Positions 35,544-42,206 of a stretch of DNA of 52,723 nt are shown one piece after another. Source of the DNA: a virus; IMG/VR virus record IMGVR_UViG_3300027973_000071, positions 1-52,723 of that record, one strand, 5' to 3'. The notes beneath the pieces were generated by a model. That model worked only from the letters and a program-made list of their open reading frames with translations, was not told where the DNA came from and made no database searches. Every line of letters starts with the position of its first letter. Positions within the stretch are counted from its first letter, which is position 1. A program made the translations under genes and the position numbers.

Positions 35544-36492
35544 GTTCATAGCTCTCTGGAGAGAGCATCAGTCCTCCTCGATTATTTCTCGTATTACAGG
35601 AATTGACGTCCGAGGTATACAGCGCCGCAGGGCTAGGCTTGAAGCGATGGGGACCGCCCTTCCGTCTGTTTATAAACCTGAGCAAGCTCGCACAGCAGGC
35701 AACGCTGAGCTGGTCATATCGGCCCGCCGAGACGTCAACCGGATAACCATCGACGACGGCACGATCATCGTGGGGTCGGATGCTCACTACTCGCCCGGCG
35801 TAATTCCAGTAGCGCACAAGGCCCTCTGCAACGTGCTTTCGGATTTCGGAACCGAGGTCAAGTTTGTAGTGCTTAATGGCGACATCCTGGATGGCGGATC
35901 TATTGGCCGCCACGACCGCATTCGGTGGCAGCGCAAGGTCAGTATCAAGGACGAGCTAGAGGCGGTTCAGGAACGTCTCGGAGATATCGAGAAGGTTAGG
36001 CCTGCCGGGTGCAAGCTGTTGCGCACCTATGGCAACCATTGCGCTCGGTTCGAGACTAGGCTCTCGAACAATGTCCCGGAGTATGAGGGGATTGGCGGCT
36101 TCCTGCTGCGCGACCATTTGCCATTTTGGACAGATTCCCTGCGTATTGACGTTAATGACGACATGGTCATCATCCATGACTGGCACTCGGGGGTCCACTC
36201 TGGCTACAACGATGCGCTCAAGGGTGGCTGTCATGTAGTCACAGGCCACACTCATGAACTTAGCGCCAAGGCCGTGCGCGGTTTTAAGCAGACTCACTAC
36301 GGCATCAAGACCGGGATGCTGGCAAACGAATACCAAGAAGAGTTCGACTATCGACAAGGCAAGCCGGGATTTAACTGGCAGTCCGGGTTCGCTGTCTTGA
36401 CTTGGAGGGATGGCGTTCTTTTGCACCCCGAGTTCTGCGCCGTGCGCGATGATGACAAGGCCTATTTCCGAGGGAAGCTTTATGCAGACTAA
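35515..36492 (+). CDS. HTH-metallophosphoesterase fusion
   Basis: A 325-residue calcineurin-like phosphoesterase. Metal-binding motifs occur in order: DAH (89-91), GDILD (122-126), GNH (173-175), H221 in IIHDWH, and GHTH (244-247). The N-terminal 50 residues resemble a helix-turn-helix (TEDEFIALWREHQSSSIISRITGIDVRGIQRRRARLEAMG), as in some phage phosphoesterases. It overlaps the HslV-like gene by 29 bp. It may hydrolyse nucleic-acid ends or nucleotides; the substrate is unknown. Confidence 0.85.
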   Translation: MASSKLTEDEFIALWREHQSSSIISRITGIDVRGIQRRRARLEAMGTALPSVYKPEQARTAGNAELVISARRDVNRITIDDGTIIVGSDAHYSPGVIPVAHKALCNVLSDFGTEVKFVVLNGDILDGGSIGRHDRIRWQRKVSIKDELEAVQERLGDIEKVRPAGCKLLRTYGNHCARFETRLSNNVPEYEGIGGFLLRDHLPFWTDSLRIDVNDDMVIIHDWHSGVHSGYNDALKGGCHVVTGHTHELSAKAVRGFKQTHYGIKTGMLANEYQEEFDYRQGKPGFNWQSGFAVLTWRDGVLLHPEFCAVRDDDKAYFRGKLYAD

Positions 36493-36667
36493 ACCGAAGT
36501 CCCGAGTCAACGAGGCCGGCAATTACACCAAGCCGGCACTGCGCAAGAAGCTGTTCGAGCAGATCAAGGCTGGCAGCAAAGGAGGCGACCCTGGTGAGTG
36601 GAGCGCCCGCAAAGCTCAGATGCTTGCCAAGACCTACAAGGACGCTGGCGGCGGCTACAAGGACTGA
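36482..36667 (+). CDS. Small basic conserved phage protein, 61 aa
   Basis: Starts at 36482 within the last codons of the phosphoesterase. The sequence RVNEAGNYTKPALRKKLF and then KAGSKGGDPGEWSARKAQMLAKTYKDAGGGYK is a widespread small phage protein pattern often found in or near head genes. It is Lys/Arg-rich and may contact DNA. Function is not established. Confidence 0.75.
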   Translation: MQTKPKSRVNEAGNYTKPALRKKLFEQIKAGSKGGDPGEWSARKAQMLAKTYKDAGGGYKD

Positions 36668-36669
36668 CT

Positions 36670-36903
36670 ATGAAAGCACCCCAGAAATCACTGAAGAAGT
36701 GGACTGAGCAGGAATGGCGCACCAGCGACGGCAAGCCGAGCGAGGGGAAGAAGCGCTACCTACCTGACGCGGCTTGGAAGTCTCTCAGCCCAGCAGAGAA
36801 GGCTGCAACCAACTCCGCCAAGGCTCAGGGCAACAAGGCCGGCAAGCAGTTCGTCAAACAACCTAAGGGCATTGCCGACAAAGTGGCAAAGTACCGCAAG
36901 TGA
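36670..36903 (+). CDS. Small basic protein, DUF5872-like, 77 aa
   Basis: Begins at 36670, two bases after the previous stop. The pattern KKWTEQEWRTSDGKPSEGKKRYLPDAAWKSLSPAEKAATNSAK, then GKQFVKQPKGIADKVAKYRK, matches the DUF5872 type found in phages and some large viruses. Highly basic, probably nucleic-acid associated. Forms a pair with the preceding gene. Confidence 0.75.
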   Translation: MKAPQKSLKKWTEQEWRTSDGKPSEGKKRYLPDAAWKSLSPAEKAATNSAKAQGNKAGKQFVKQPKGIADKVAKYRK

Positions 36904-37067
36904 CTGTCACCTTCTGGTTAGTTCTAGTCCCTACCGCCTGCTACGCGCTGGCGTCAGGCCTGTACTTCTGGAAGGGTGACATACCCCTTGGGATCATTTA
37001 TTCAGGCTACGCCTGGGCCAACGTCGGCCTGATGTGGGTGGACTTCCTGCGCAGGCAGAACATATAG
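36900..37067 (+). CDS. Small membrane protein, 55 aa
   Basis: Begins with GTG overlapping the previous stop (GTGA). The product has two hydrophobic segments: FWLVLVPTACYALASGLYFW (about 5-24) and IPLGIIYSGYAWANVGLMWV (about 28-47), followed by DFLRRQN. It is the last gene of the rightward late operon. Function is unknown; a membrane or superinfection role is possible. Confidence 0.6.
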   Translation: MTVTFWLVLVPTACYALASGLYFWKGDIPLGIIYSGYAWANVGLMWVDFLRRQNI

Positions 37068-37092
37068 GTTAGCTTTCCAGGCGGAAAACGTA

Positions 37093-37131
37093 CTTATATG
37101 ACCGCTTGTCTCTGTTAATCGGTCATATAAG
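37093..37131. repeat. Perfect 12-bp inverted repeat between convergent operons
   Basis: CTTATATGACCG (37093-37104) and CGGTCATATAAG (37120-37131) are perfect inverted repeats around a 15-nt spacer. The rightward late operon ends at 37067 and the leftward operon ends at 37249, so the site lies between converging transcripts. There is no T-run after either arm, so it is a poor simple terminator. A protein-binding site is an alternative. Confidence 0.7.
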
Positions 37132-37248
37132 GTGGGGGTACTAGCCGAGTCACCCAGCGCCACCGGCTGCGCAGCTTCCCCGCCGAGTAGTCCCAGCAGA
37201 GCGGCGGCAAGGGTGTGAGATCTCTCCTCGACGTTCCCCCCGTAAAAC

Positions 37249-37473
37249 TTAAGCTGAGGCCGGAATCCTTGGGCGGCACCACAAGAACTCCTTCTCTGGC
37301 CTAGCACCGACAGCCACCAAGGACTGCGGCGACCACTCCGTCTTTGTGTGGAGCGGGTAACCTGGGCCGACATAAACGCCGGGCTTAGAAAAGTGAGGGA
37401 CGAAAGTAACTTGCCCCCATTTATAGACGGTGACCGGGAAGCGGTCTGAGTAGGCTATTTTCTTATCTATCAA
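37249..37473 (-). CDS. Small hypothetical protein, 74 aa
   Basis: Last gene of the leftward operon. The TTG start has GGAG 7 bases upstream, overlapping the end of the previous gene, which suggests coupling. The product (DRFPVTVYKWGQVTFVPHFSKPGVY) is beta-like, with no recognised family. Other frames overlap its 3' part; this one has the best translation signal. Confidence 0.5.
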   Translation of the reverse strand: MIDKKIAYSDRFPVTVYKWGQVTFVPHFSKPGVYVGPGYPLHTKTEWSPQSLVAVGARPEKEFLWCRPRIPASA

Positions 37474-37476
37474 TTC

Positions 37477-37677
37477 TTACTCCAGGCTATTGATGGCGGT
37501 TAGAAGATCTCTGGCGTTGGGGCCTCCGCGTTTCTTGAGAATCCTTGCGGCCAGATCACGGCGCTCTACCCACATTCTGGTCTGCATGACGCCGCCATTG
37601 ACGATCCGCATTGGAACCTTGTTCATACGATCTTTCAGCTCTTTCTTGAGCCGCTCGATAGTTTCTTCTTCACTCAT
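37477..37677 (-). CDS. Small charged protein, 66 aa
   Basis: I start at the ATG overlapping the previous stop (ATGA). Mostly helical: SEEETIERLKKELKDRMNKV, then a loop, then ERRDLAARILKKRGGPNARDLLTAINSLE. No family recognised. It lies in a chain of stop-start overlaps, so translation is coupled through the operon. Confidence 0.6.
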   Translation of the reverse strand: MSEEETIERLKKELKDRMNKVPMRIVNGGVMQTRMWVERRDLAARILKKRGGPNARDLLTAINSLE

Positions 37678-37940
37678 TGGCCAACCATTTTCTTGATGCT
37701 CTTGATGGAGACGGTTCCCGCAATGCATGCCTCGGCAAACTTAGCCTGCTCTCTGGCCCCAAGATCTCCAAGTTCTTTTCTCCACTCCTCGTAGAGAGCT
37801 CGTCGCCGGGTGGGTGAGGTGAGGGAGATCGCCTTCTCCACCCGCGCAATCAAGCGCAGGCGAGATTGGAGAAGCTCTTCCTTCCACCTCAGCTCCTGCT
37901 CGGCCGCTAGACGAATTCGCTCAGCGACGGCGGAATCCAT
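37674..37940 (-). CDS. Small helical protein, 88 aa
   Basis: A helical protein with TSPTRRRALYEEWRKELGDLGAREQAKFAEACIAG, a motif found in small phage proteins of unknown function (DUF7696-like). Its start overlaps the upstream gene by 34 bp, so an internal start is possible. It lies next to an NTP-pyrophosphohydrolase-like gene. Confidence 0.65.
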   Translation of the reverse strand: MDSAVAERIRLAAEQELRWKEELLQSRLRLIARVEKAISLTSPTRRRALYEEWRKELGDLGAREQAKFAEACIAGTVSIKSIKKMVGQ

Positions 37941-38368
37941 CCCTCTGGCTTCCCGATCTTCATTGTGCCGGGCTTGAAGACGGGCTTGCCGTCCACCAGC
38001 TTGGCATCGTTGCTGTCCAGAACCGCGATGTCGGCGGCATCCTTATTGAATCCTGCGAGGTAGGCGACACCGTTGCCGGTGACTTCTGTGTCGCATAGCG
38101 CGTCAAGCGCATCGATGCGGGCATCGATGATGGCTTTAACATTGCCCGTCTTCACCATCTCTCCGACGTAGCTGATGCTCTCAATGGCACTAGACAGGAT
38201 TATGTTGAGACCTCTGTCGAATGTGTTTTCGTTGGTAAGGATCGCCAGACAGGACAAGAACTCCGCCATCTCTTCGAGGTGGCATCCAATCTGTGTAGAA
38301 AGGTGCTGCGGACACGGGTATTTCCCGCAGGCCTTCAGCCAACTCTCAGTTCGCTGATAGTTTGTCAC
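37907..38368 (-). CDS. All-alpha NTP pyrophosphohydrolase-like protein
   Basis: A 153-residue MazG/PRA-PH-type protein. The metal-binding EExxEF pattern is HLEEMAEFL (about 30-38), and the conserved DALCDTEVTGNGVAYLAGFN (about 88-107) and the tail KIGKPEGWIPPSLSEFV match phage all-alpha NTP-PPases. These remove pyrophosphate from (d)NTPs to clean or shape the nucleotide pool. It starts at GTG within the previous stop (GTGA). Confidence 0.7.
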   Translation of the reverse strand: MTNYQRTESWLKACGKYPCPQHLSTQIGCHLEEMAEFLSCLAILTNENTFDRGLNIILSSAIESISYVGEMVKTGNVKAIIDARIDALDALCDTEVTGNGVAYLAGFNKDAADIAVLDSNDAKLVDGKPVFKPGTMKIGKPEGWIPPSLSEFV

Positions 38369-38538
38369 TGAAGCGCCTCCTTGCCGGAGTCCTCGACGAC
38401 CGCCTGCTGCTGCGCCTGAACTTGCTGGATGATGACGTCAATCAACTGGCGAACTTGGGCATGAGGCCCCGCGTCAAGTTGACGCAAGATGACATTGACT
38501 TGATCAATGTTGAGGGAAAGGGAGAAGATGTTGCTCAT
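38365..38538 (-). CDS. Small hypothetical protein, 57 aa
   Basis: Starts at the ATG overlapping the upstream stop (ATGA). One amphipathic helix set (DQVNVILRQLDAGPHAQVRQLIDVIIQQVQAQQQ) makes up most of it. No family known. Coupled to both neighbours by stop-start overlaps. Confidence 0.6.
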   Translation of the reverse strand: MSNIFSLSLNIDQVNVILRQLDAGPHAQVRQLIDVIIQQVQAQQQAVVEDSGKEALQ

Positions 38539-38861
38539 GCTTTTTTCCAAACGGTTTTAGGGGAACGATGGCAGTTGGAACTGGACTGCGGCGCATACCC
38601 GCAAGGCTGAACAGTTCCAACACGGCGGGCGCGTTGGGCGACATAGCCCCAGGCCCTGTTATCGGGAGGAGCGGAGAAGCCGATCTTCTCGGCCCACACC
38701 CGGACATCCTCCGTCATGAAACCTTGCGGCTTCATGTTTGCGTAGAGCTGGAAGTATTCCAGCGCAGTTTGAGACCAGCCCTCCATGAAGCGGTCGGCTT
38801 TAGAGGCGGCAAGCATAGCGCCTGCATCACGGCCTTGCTTTCCAAGTTCAGCGTTGAGCAT
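38535..38861 (-). CDS. Helical protein, replication-associated type, 108 aa
   Basis: The part GFMTEDVRVWAEKIGFSAPPDNRAWGYVAQRARRVGTVQPCGY is a pattern common to small phage and prophage proteins in replication modules ('PPDpRAWGavfrrAaraG'). The fold is probably winged-helix-like, and the tail is basic (SPKTVWKKA). AAGGA precedes the start. Exact role unknown. Confidence 0.65.
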   Translation of the reverse strand: MLNAELGKQGRDAGAMLAASKADRFMEGWSQTALEYFQLYANMKPQGFMTEDVRVWAEKIGFSAPPDNRAWGYVAQRARRVGTVQPCGYAPQSSSNCHRSPKTVWKKA

Positions 38862-38870
38862 TTCGATTCC

Positions 38871-39188
38871 TTATTTGATGCGGGCGGCGATGGAGCTAGA
38901 GAAGGAATGGATACCCTCTTGGAACCAGCGCCGGATTGCGTATTGACGAAGAACGGAGATGGCCGTGTAGATCCATCCTCCCCAGAAGTTGGCTCCGGGT
39001 GAGACATGGACTCCGACCATCAAAGGAAACAGGATCAGGTTTGCCACAAAGTTGATGGAGAAACCGATCACAATGTTCACCCACGCCTCAATGATTGCCT
39101 GACGGGGGTTCTCGCCAGCGTAGTACGTACGCAGCGTGAACACACCGACGAAGAGCATTGAGCCGAGGCCAAGTGCAGTCAGGGTCAC
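38871..39188 (-). CDS. Membrane protein, DUF7220-like, 105 aa
   Basis: Two or three membrane segments: LTALGLGSMLFVGVFTL near the start, AWVNIVIGFSINFVANLILF in the middle, and IYTAISVLRQYAIRRWF near the end. This layout and the 'SVxRqYaIRRWF' end resemble a phage membrane protein family of unknown function. Its GTG start overlaps the upstream stop. Confidence 0.65.
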   Translation of the reverse strand: MTLTALGLGSMLFVGVFTLRTYYAGENPRQAIIEAWVNIVIGFSINFVANLILFPLMVGVHVSPGANFWGGWIYTAISVLRQYAIRRWFQEGIHSFSSSIAARIK

Positions 39189-39733
39189 AGCTTCAGCCCC
39201 GTGTCAGCAATAGTGAAGTGGCGCGGGCTCTTGTCTGCGTATCGATCTAGCACCTCACCAGCTCTGGCGTTGAGTTCGTTGTAGAACGGAGCAGAGCTTG
39301 GGGCCCTGTCGTCATCCCACATCTGCTGCATCATCGCGTCACGCAGGACGGTCAGCGATGCAATTGCTTTGGTGACGTGAGATATGCCCGAGTCAGGATC
39401 GATGTCCTCGCCCTCCCACCATGCCATCAGGTGCCGCATCACGCCGTCGTAGTAGACGGACGCCCGGACGCCTGCGGTTCGGTAGTTGTGGCGACCATAC
39501 TTCGCGGCGCCCTCAAGCATTGCCACGCCAAGCTCGGCCAGCACGTTCGCCGGAACGGTAGACATTGGGGCTTTGCGAATGCCGACAGCATCCTTCGGGT
39601 TGGTCATCTTGTTCGCGGCCACCTTGAAGGATGACGCGGGGTACGCCGTTCCCGATAGCTCATGAAAAGTCAACGCATCATGCTCGTCTCCAAACAGAGA
39701 GCTTGGATGGGAGACGGTGCTGTAAATATTCAT
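39185..39733 (-). CDS. dATP/dGTP diphosphohydrolase-like protein
   Basis: I start at ATG 39733 (182 residues). The stretch NPKDAVGIRKAPMSTVPANV, then ELGVAMLEGAAKYGRHNYRT, then HLMAWWEGEDIDPDSGISHV, is the signature of the phage dATP/dGTP diphosphohydrolase-type domain (DUF5664). E/D residues in WWEGEDIDPDSG are likely metal ligands. It probably trims purine dNTPs. No PurZ homologue is present, so there is no sign of a 2-aminoadenine (Z) genome. Confidence 0.7.
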   Translation of the reverse strand: MNIYSTVSHPSSLFGDEHDALTFHELSGTAYPASSFKVAANKMTNPKDAVGIRKAPMSTVPANVLAELGVAMLEGAAKYGRHNYRTAGVRASVYYDGVMRHLMAWWEGEDIDPDSGISHVTKAIASLTVLRDAMMQQMWDDDRAPSSAPFYNELNARAGEVLDRYADKSPRHFTIADTGLKL

Positions 39734-39906
39734 GACGCGGCCTCCGCCTCGCTCCCGTATTGGGATTTGAGGAAAGAGTCCAGATCGTCTTGGCGGAAGC
39801 GCCACTGACGCCCTACCTTTCCGGCAGGGATTCGCTTCTCACGCGCAAGTTTGCGCAACGAGAAGACACTAATGCCAAGGTACTTGGCCGCCTCAAAAAT
39901 CGACAT
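39730..39906 (-). CDS. Excisionase-like HTH protein, 58 aa
   Basis: A MerR-type helix-turn-helix: SIFEAAKYLGISVFSLRKLARE, then KRIPAGKVGRQWRFRQDDLDSFL, the standard excisionase-family pattern with a 'GrqWRfr' wing. The start at 39906 overlaps the nuclease gene's end. No integrase is visible in the window, so regulation of this operon is more likely than excision. It is transcribed leftward with the recombination genes. Confidence 0.75.
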   Translation of the reverse strand: MSIFEAAKYLGISVFSLRKLAREKRIPAGKVGRQWRFRQDDLDSFLKSQYGSEAEAAS

Positions 39907-40750
39907 CATCGCTAGTGTTTCCTTCTTGCTCTTTGATCTTCCTGAATTGCTCGCAGAACGGCGCAACCTCGCAGTAACTTTCGCACCGGCGATTTACTCC
40001 GGGCCTCTCAATGATGGAGAAGCCTTTTGCCGGCTCGCCAAGCTCCTCTCTTGTGGCCGCGACCTTGGTGGCTCGCTTAGCCCCGTCCTTTGTGAGGGCG
40101 TACGTTGTGCCCGAATACCAGCGCTCATCCTCGGTGCAGGAAGAGTTGCCAAGGTCGGACTCAGACGCACGGTGCATCACGACTCGATCGTGTATGTACT
40201 TGCTTGTGTCCTCTATCGACCAAACCGGAACATCAATAACCGCGATAGGCGCCTTCGGGTAGTCGGGCTTTCGATCGGCCTCGCTCTTCTTCCAGTCACG
40301 GAAGATAGCCACGATCTGCAAGCGATCCACCTCGTACCCGTTCTTGTGGGCAAGCCAGCGCAGCACGTTGAGCTGTCGTGTCCAGCTATCGTCGCCGCCA
40401 GCTTTGTAGGTCGAGCAGACCTTGTAGTCCTGAAGAACCCTGTCCTCCAGATGCAGGCGGTCGAACTGACCCGAGAGCTTCCAGCCATCGACGTCGGCGT
40501 ACAGGCGCTCCTCGACCAGAGCGCTGTCGTGCGCCCGCTCAAGGATGGCGTGAACCGCTTGGCCGAGAAGCGAGAAGACCCGCTCGCTCACATCGGTCAC
40601 CACAGACTCCGAGTGCCTTTTCATCAGCGCTCGAATCCGGGGTGAGTCGATCAGTTTGGTGACGGAGATGTCTCCGCCGCCACGATACGGGTCGTTCTTG
40701 ATGGCGCTGACAATCGCCTCAGGAAGACCGTGTAGGTTGGTGAGCAGCAT
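39893..40750 (-). CDS. PD-(D/E)XK exonuclease (RecB/Cas4-like)
   Basis: Start at ATG 40750 (285 residues), in a TGATG junction. Nuclease motifs: H67 in GQAVHAIL; D97 in SGQFDRL; D108-Y-K110 in VLQDYKV, corresponding to H, D and (D/E)xK. The C-terminus holds a Cys cluster (NRRCESYCEVAPFC) that could bind metal or an Fe-S cluster, as in Cas4/AddB nucleases. Paired with the Erf annealing protein, it likely resects DNA ends for phage recombination. Confidence 0.8.
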   Translation of the reverse strand: MLLTNLHGLPEAIVSAIKNDPYRGGGDISVTKLIDSPRIRALMKRHSESVVTDVSERVFSLLGQAVHAILERAHDSALVEERLYADVDGWKLSGQFDRLHLEDRVLQDYKVCSTYKAGGDDSWTRQLNVLRWLAHKNGYEVDRLQIVAIFRDWKKSEADRKPDYPKAPIAVIDVPVWSIEDTSKYIHDRVVMHRASESDLGNSSCTEDERWYSGTTYALTKDGAKRATKVAATREELGEPAKGFSIIERPGVNRRCESYCEVAPFCEQFRKIKEQEGNTSDDVDF

Positions 40751-41016
40751 CAGACGACCGAGAACCAGTCTTCCGACAGGAGGTCGGTTTGGCTGGCAAT
40801 CCACGGAACACGAGCGCCGGGAGTGTTGTCCGCATCCGTCGGGTAGTTCAGGTACAGATACGGCAGGGTCATCTTGCTGTTGGCATCGGGAACTTGCAGC
40901 TCCACCCACAGGCCCTTTCCGTTCCACCCCTTGCGGGCAACGCGTTGGCCACGCTTGAGTTCATCAAGCGCCATGCCGAAGCACATGGTTCCATCCATAG
41001 CGTTGTACTTTGCCAT
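40750..41016 (-). CDS. DUF2829-family protein, 88 aa
   Basis: The pattern FGMALDELKRGQRVARKGWNGKGLWVELQ and LPYLYL ending in PWIASQTDLLSEDW is the DUF2829 signature, found in phage and prophage proteins. The domain is small and beta-rich with a conserved 'RKGWNGKG' loop; its function is unknown. TAATG-coupled to the previous gene. Confidence 0.8.
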   Translation of the reverse strand: MAKYNAMDGTMCFGMALDELKRGQRVARKGWNGKGLWVELQVPDANSKMTLPYLYLNYPTDADNTPGARVPWIASQTDLLSEDWFSVV

Positions 41017-41267
41017 TAGAAGTCCACCTCAACTGCACCGCCTCGCTGGCCGCCGTTGTCATTCTTCGCGTACTTGGGGTCGGGCAGCTTGAGGACGCCG
41101 CTCTTGAACGGGTTACCGTTCTTGGAGACGCGATGCCAGATGGCGACGTCGTACTTGGTGCCGTCAGGGAAGGTGACGGTGCCGGTCTCCTGCGGAGCCT
41201 TGGCGTTGGTTGCGCGGTTGTTGTCGAAGAGAACAATCTCGATCTGGTTGTTGTATGTTGCAGACAT
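41016..41267 (-). CDS. Small beta-rich protein, possible OB fold, 83 aa
   Basis: The sequence IEIVLFDNNRATNAKAPQETGTVTF, TKYDVAIWHRVSKNGNPF resembles the 'NkatNekaPxytG' proteins that lie beside recombination genes and are thought to adopt a small beta-barrel (DUF736-like). It ends in the acidic/Gly-rich NDNGGQRGGAVEVDF, reminiscent of single-strand-binding protein tails. An SSB-like role is inferred. Confidence 0.6.
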   Translation of the reverse strand: MSATYNNQIEIVLFDNNRATNAKAPQETGTVTFPDGTKYDVAIWHRVSKNGNPFKSGVLKLPDPKYAKNDNGGQRGGAVEVDF

Positions 41268-41279
41268 TCTTGAGTTTCC

Positions 41280-41882
41280 TTACTTGGTGGTTGCGGATTC
41301 AGCGGCTTTCTTCTGGAGCTTGGCGATCACCTCCTGCGCCTTGGTCACTGGCAGGTCGATGATGTCAGCCACGCCGTAAGCCTTGGCGATGGCATGGTGA
41401 GCGACGCCGGCTTGAGCTGCCAGCTTCTCGATGGTTTCGGCCTCGGTAACACCGATGGTCTTGATGGGCGCGGGCTGAACAGGGGCAACGGCCTGACGCT
41501 TCGGAGCAGATGCCGTGGCAGCGTTGCCATCGTCATCCTCGGGGGCGATGCCACACGCAGCCATCAGGCTATAGCGACGGGCATAGGTCAGCGCTGAGCC
41601 GTAGCCCTGCGCGTCGTGCTTCGTGGCCGGGACGAACAGCTTGCCAGCGGAGAACTGCTCGCCGCTCTCATGCACGAACATGGTCTCGACCATCACGCCG
41701 CCTTCGCATTCGTGCGTCTGCTGGATGAGCGCCACGCCGTTGTCGTTCAGCGAGTCGATGACAGCCTCAACGCAGGCGGCAAGGTCTGCGTAACGGCTCT
41801 TGAAGTGGGGGTTTGTGCTGGTCTTAAGTGCGGAGCCGAAGCCCTTCTGCGCCTTGACCAGAGCGGATGCGATTTTCTGCAT
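41280..41882 (-). CDS. erf: Erf-family single-strand annealing protein
   Basis: Start at 41882 with AGGA nearby (200 residues). Signatures of the ERF family: KAQKGFGSALKTSTNPHFKSRYADL, and HDAQGYGSALTYARRYSLMAACGIAPEDDDGNA. The N-terminal domain anneals complementary single strands; the C-terminal part (about 125-200) is linker plus helices. First gene of the leftward operon, so its promoter must lie in 41883-42206. Works with the nuclease at 39893-40750. Confidence 0.9.
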   Translation of the reverse strand: MQKIASALVKAQKGFGSALKTSTNPHFKSRYADLAACVEAVIDSLNDNGVALIQQTHECEGGVMVETMFVHESGEQFSAGKLFVPATKHDAQGYGSALTYARRYSLMAACGIAPEDDDGNAATASAPKRQAVAPVQPAPIKTIGVTEAETIEKLAAQAGVAHHAIAKAYGVADIIDLPVTKAQEVIAKLQKKAAESATTK

Positions 41883-42206
41883 GAGTCCTTTGGGTCTTGT
41901 TGATGGTAAATTGCTTGCTCTTGTGCGGGGCAAGCGGCGTTACGTTGCGGAGTGAATTGTAGGCACAAGTTTCCGGTTGTCGTTATAGGGTTTTCCCTAG
42001 TTGTTTTCCTGTTTTTAAGGCGAATAATCGCCATCTAGAAACTTCGCAGCGTCCCTATGTAGAACGAAGTACCACAAAGATGAGGAACGACGGAGACGAA
42101 TGCTATAAACAAGAACGAATCCTGTCGATACTGCAAAGAGCAACGTATACAGCAGTATAAAAAACATAAACCAACCTATCAATAACAAGGAGCAACGTAT
42201 ATCAAT
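41883..42206. promoter_or_regulatory. Divergent control region for early operons
   Basis: This 324-bp gene-free region separates the leftward recombination operon from the rightward primase operon, so promoters on both strands are expected. On the + strand TTGTTT (42001-42006) and AATAAT (42023-42028) are spaced 16 bp. On the - strand TACAAT (41956-41961) can be a -10 box. Palindromes TAGGG-TTTT-CCCTA (41986-41999) and GGCGA-ATAA-TCGCC (42019-42032) could be operators; the second covers the + strand -10. GAGCAACGTATA occurs twice near 42139 and 42190. Promoter calls are by eye. Confidence 0.5.

Noticed and set aside
37002-37373. Minus-strand frame of 123 codons around the inverted repeat
   Set aside because: It overlaps a better-supported gene and reads through the 12-bp inverted repeat; a GAGGAG site exists but no start codon is correctly spaced after it.
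39185-39733. Evidence for a Z (2-aminoadenine) genome
   Set aside because: A dATP/dGTP diphosphohydrolase-like protein is present, but no PurZ homologue or specialised polymerase was seen, so the claim is not supported.
39730-39906. Lysogeny module
   Set aside because: An excisionase-like HTH alone is not enough; no integrase, CI-type repressor or attachment-site pair was recognised.
39851-40645. Plus-strand frame of 264 codons opposite the nuclease gene
   Set aside because: The minus strand encodes a nuclease with intact motifs; the plus frame shows no domain and no operon context.
42090-42182. Short Cys-containing peptide frame (NESCRYCKEQRIQ) before the primase gene
   Set aside because: No ATG, GTG or TTG start is available in that frame after the preceding stop.
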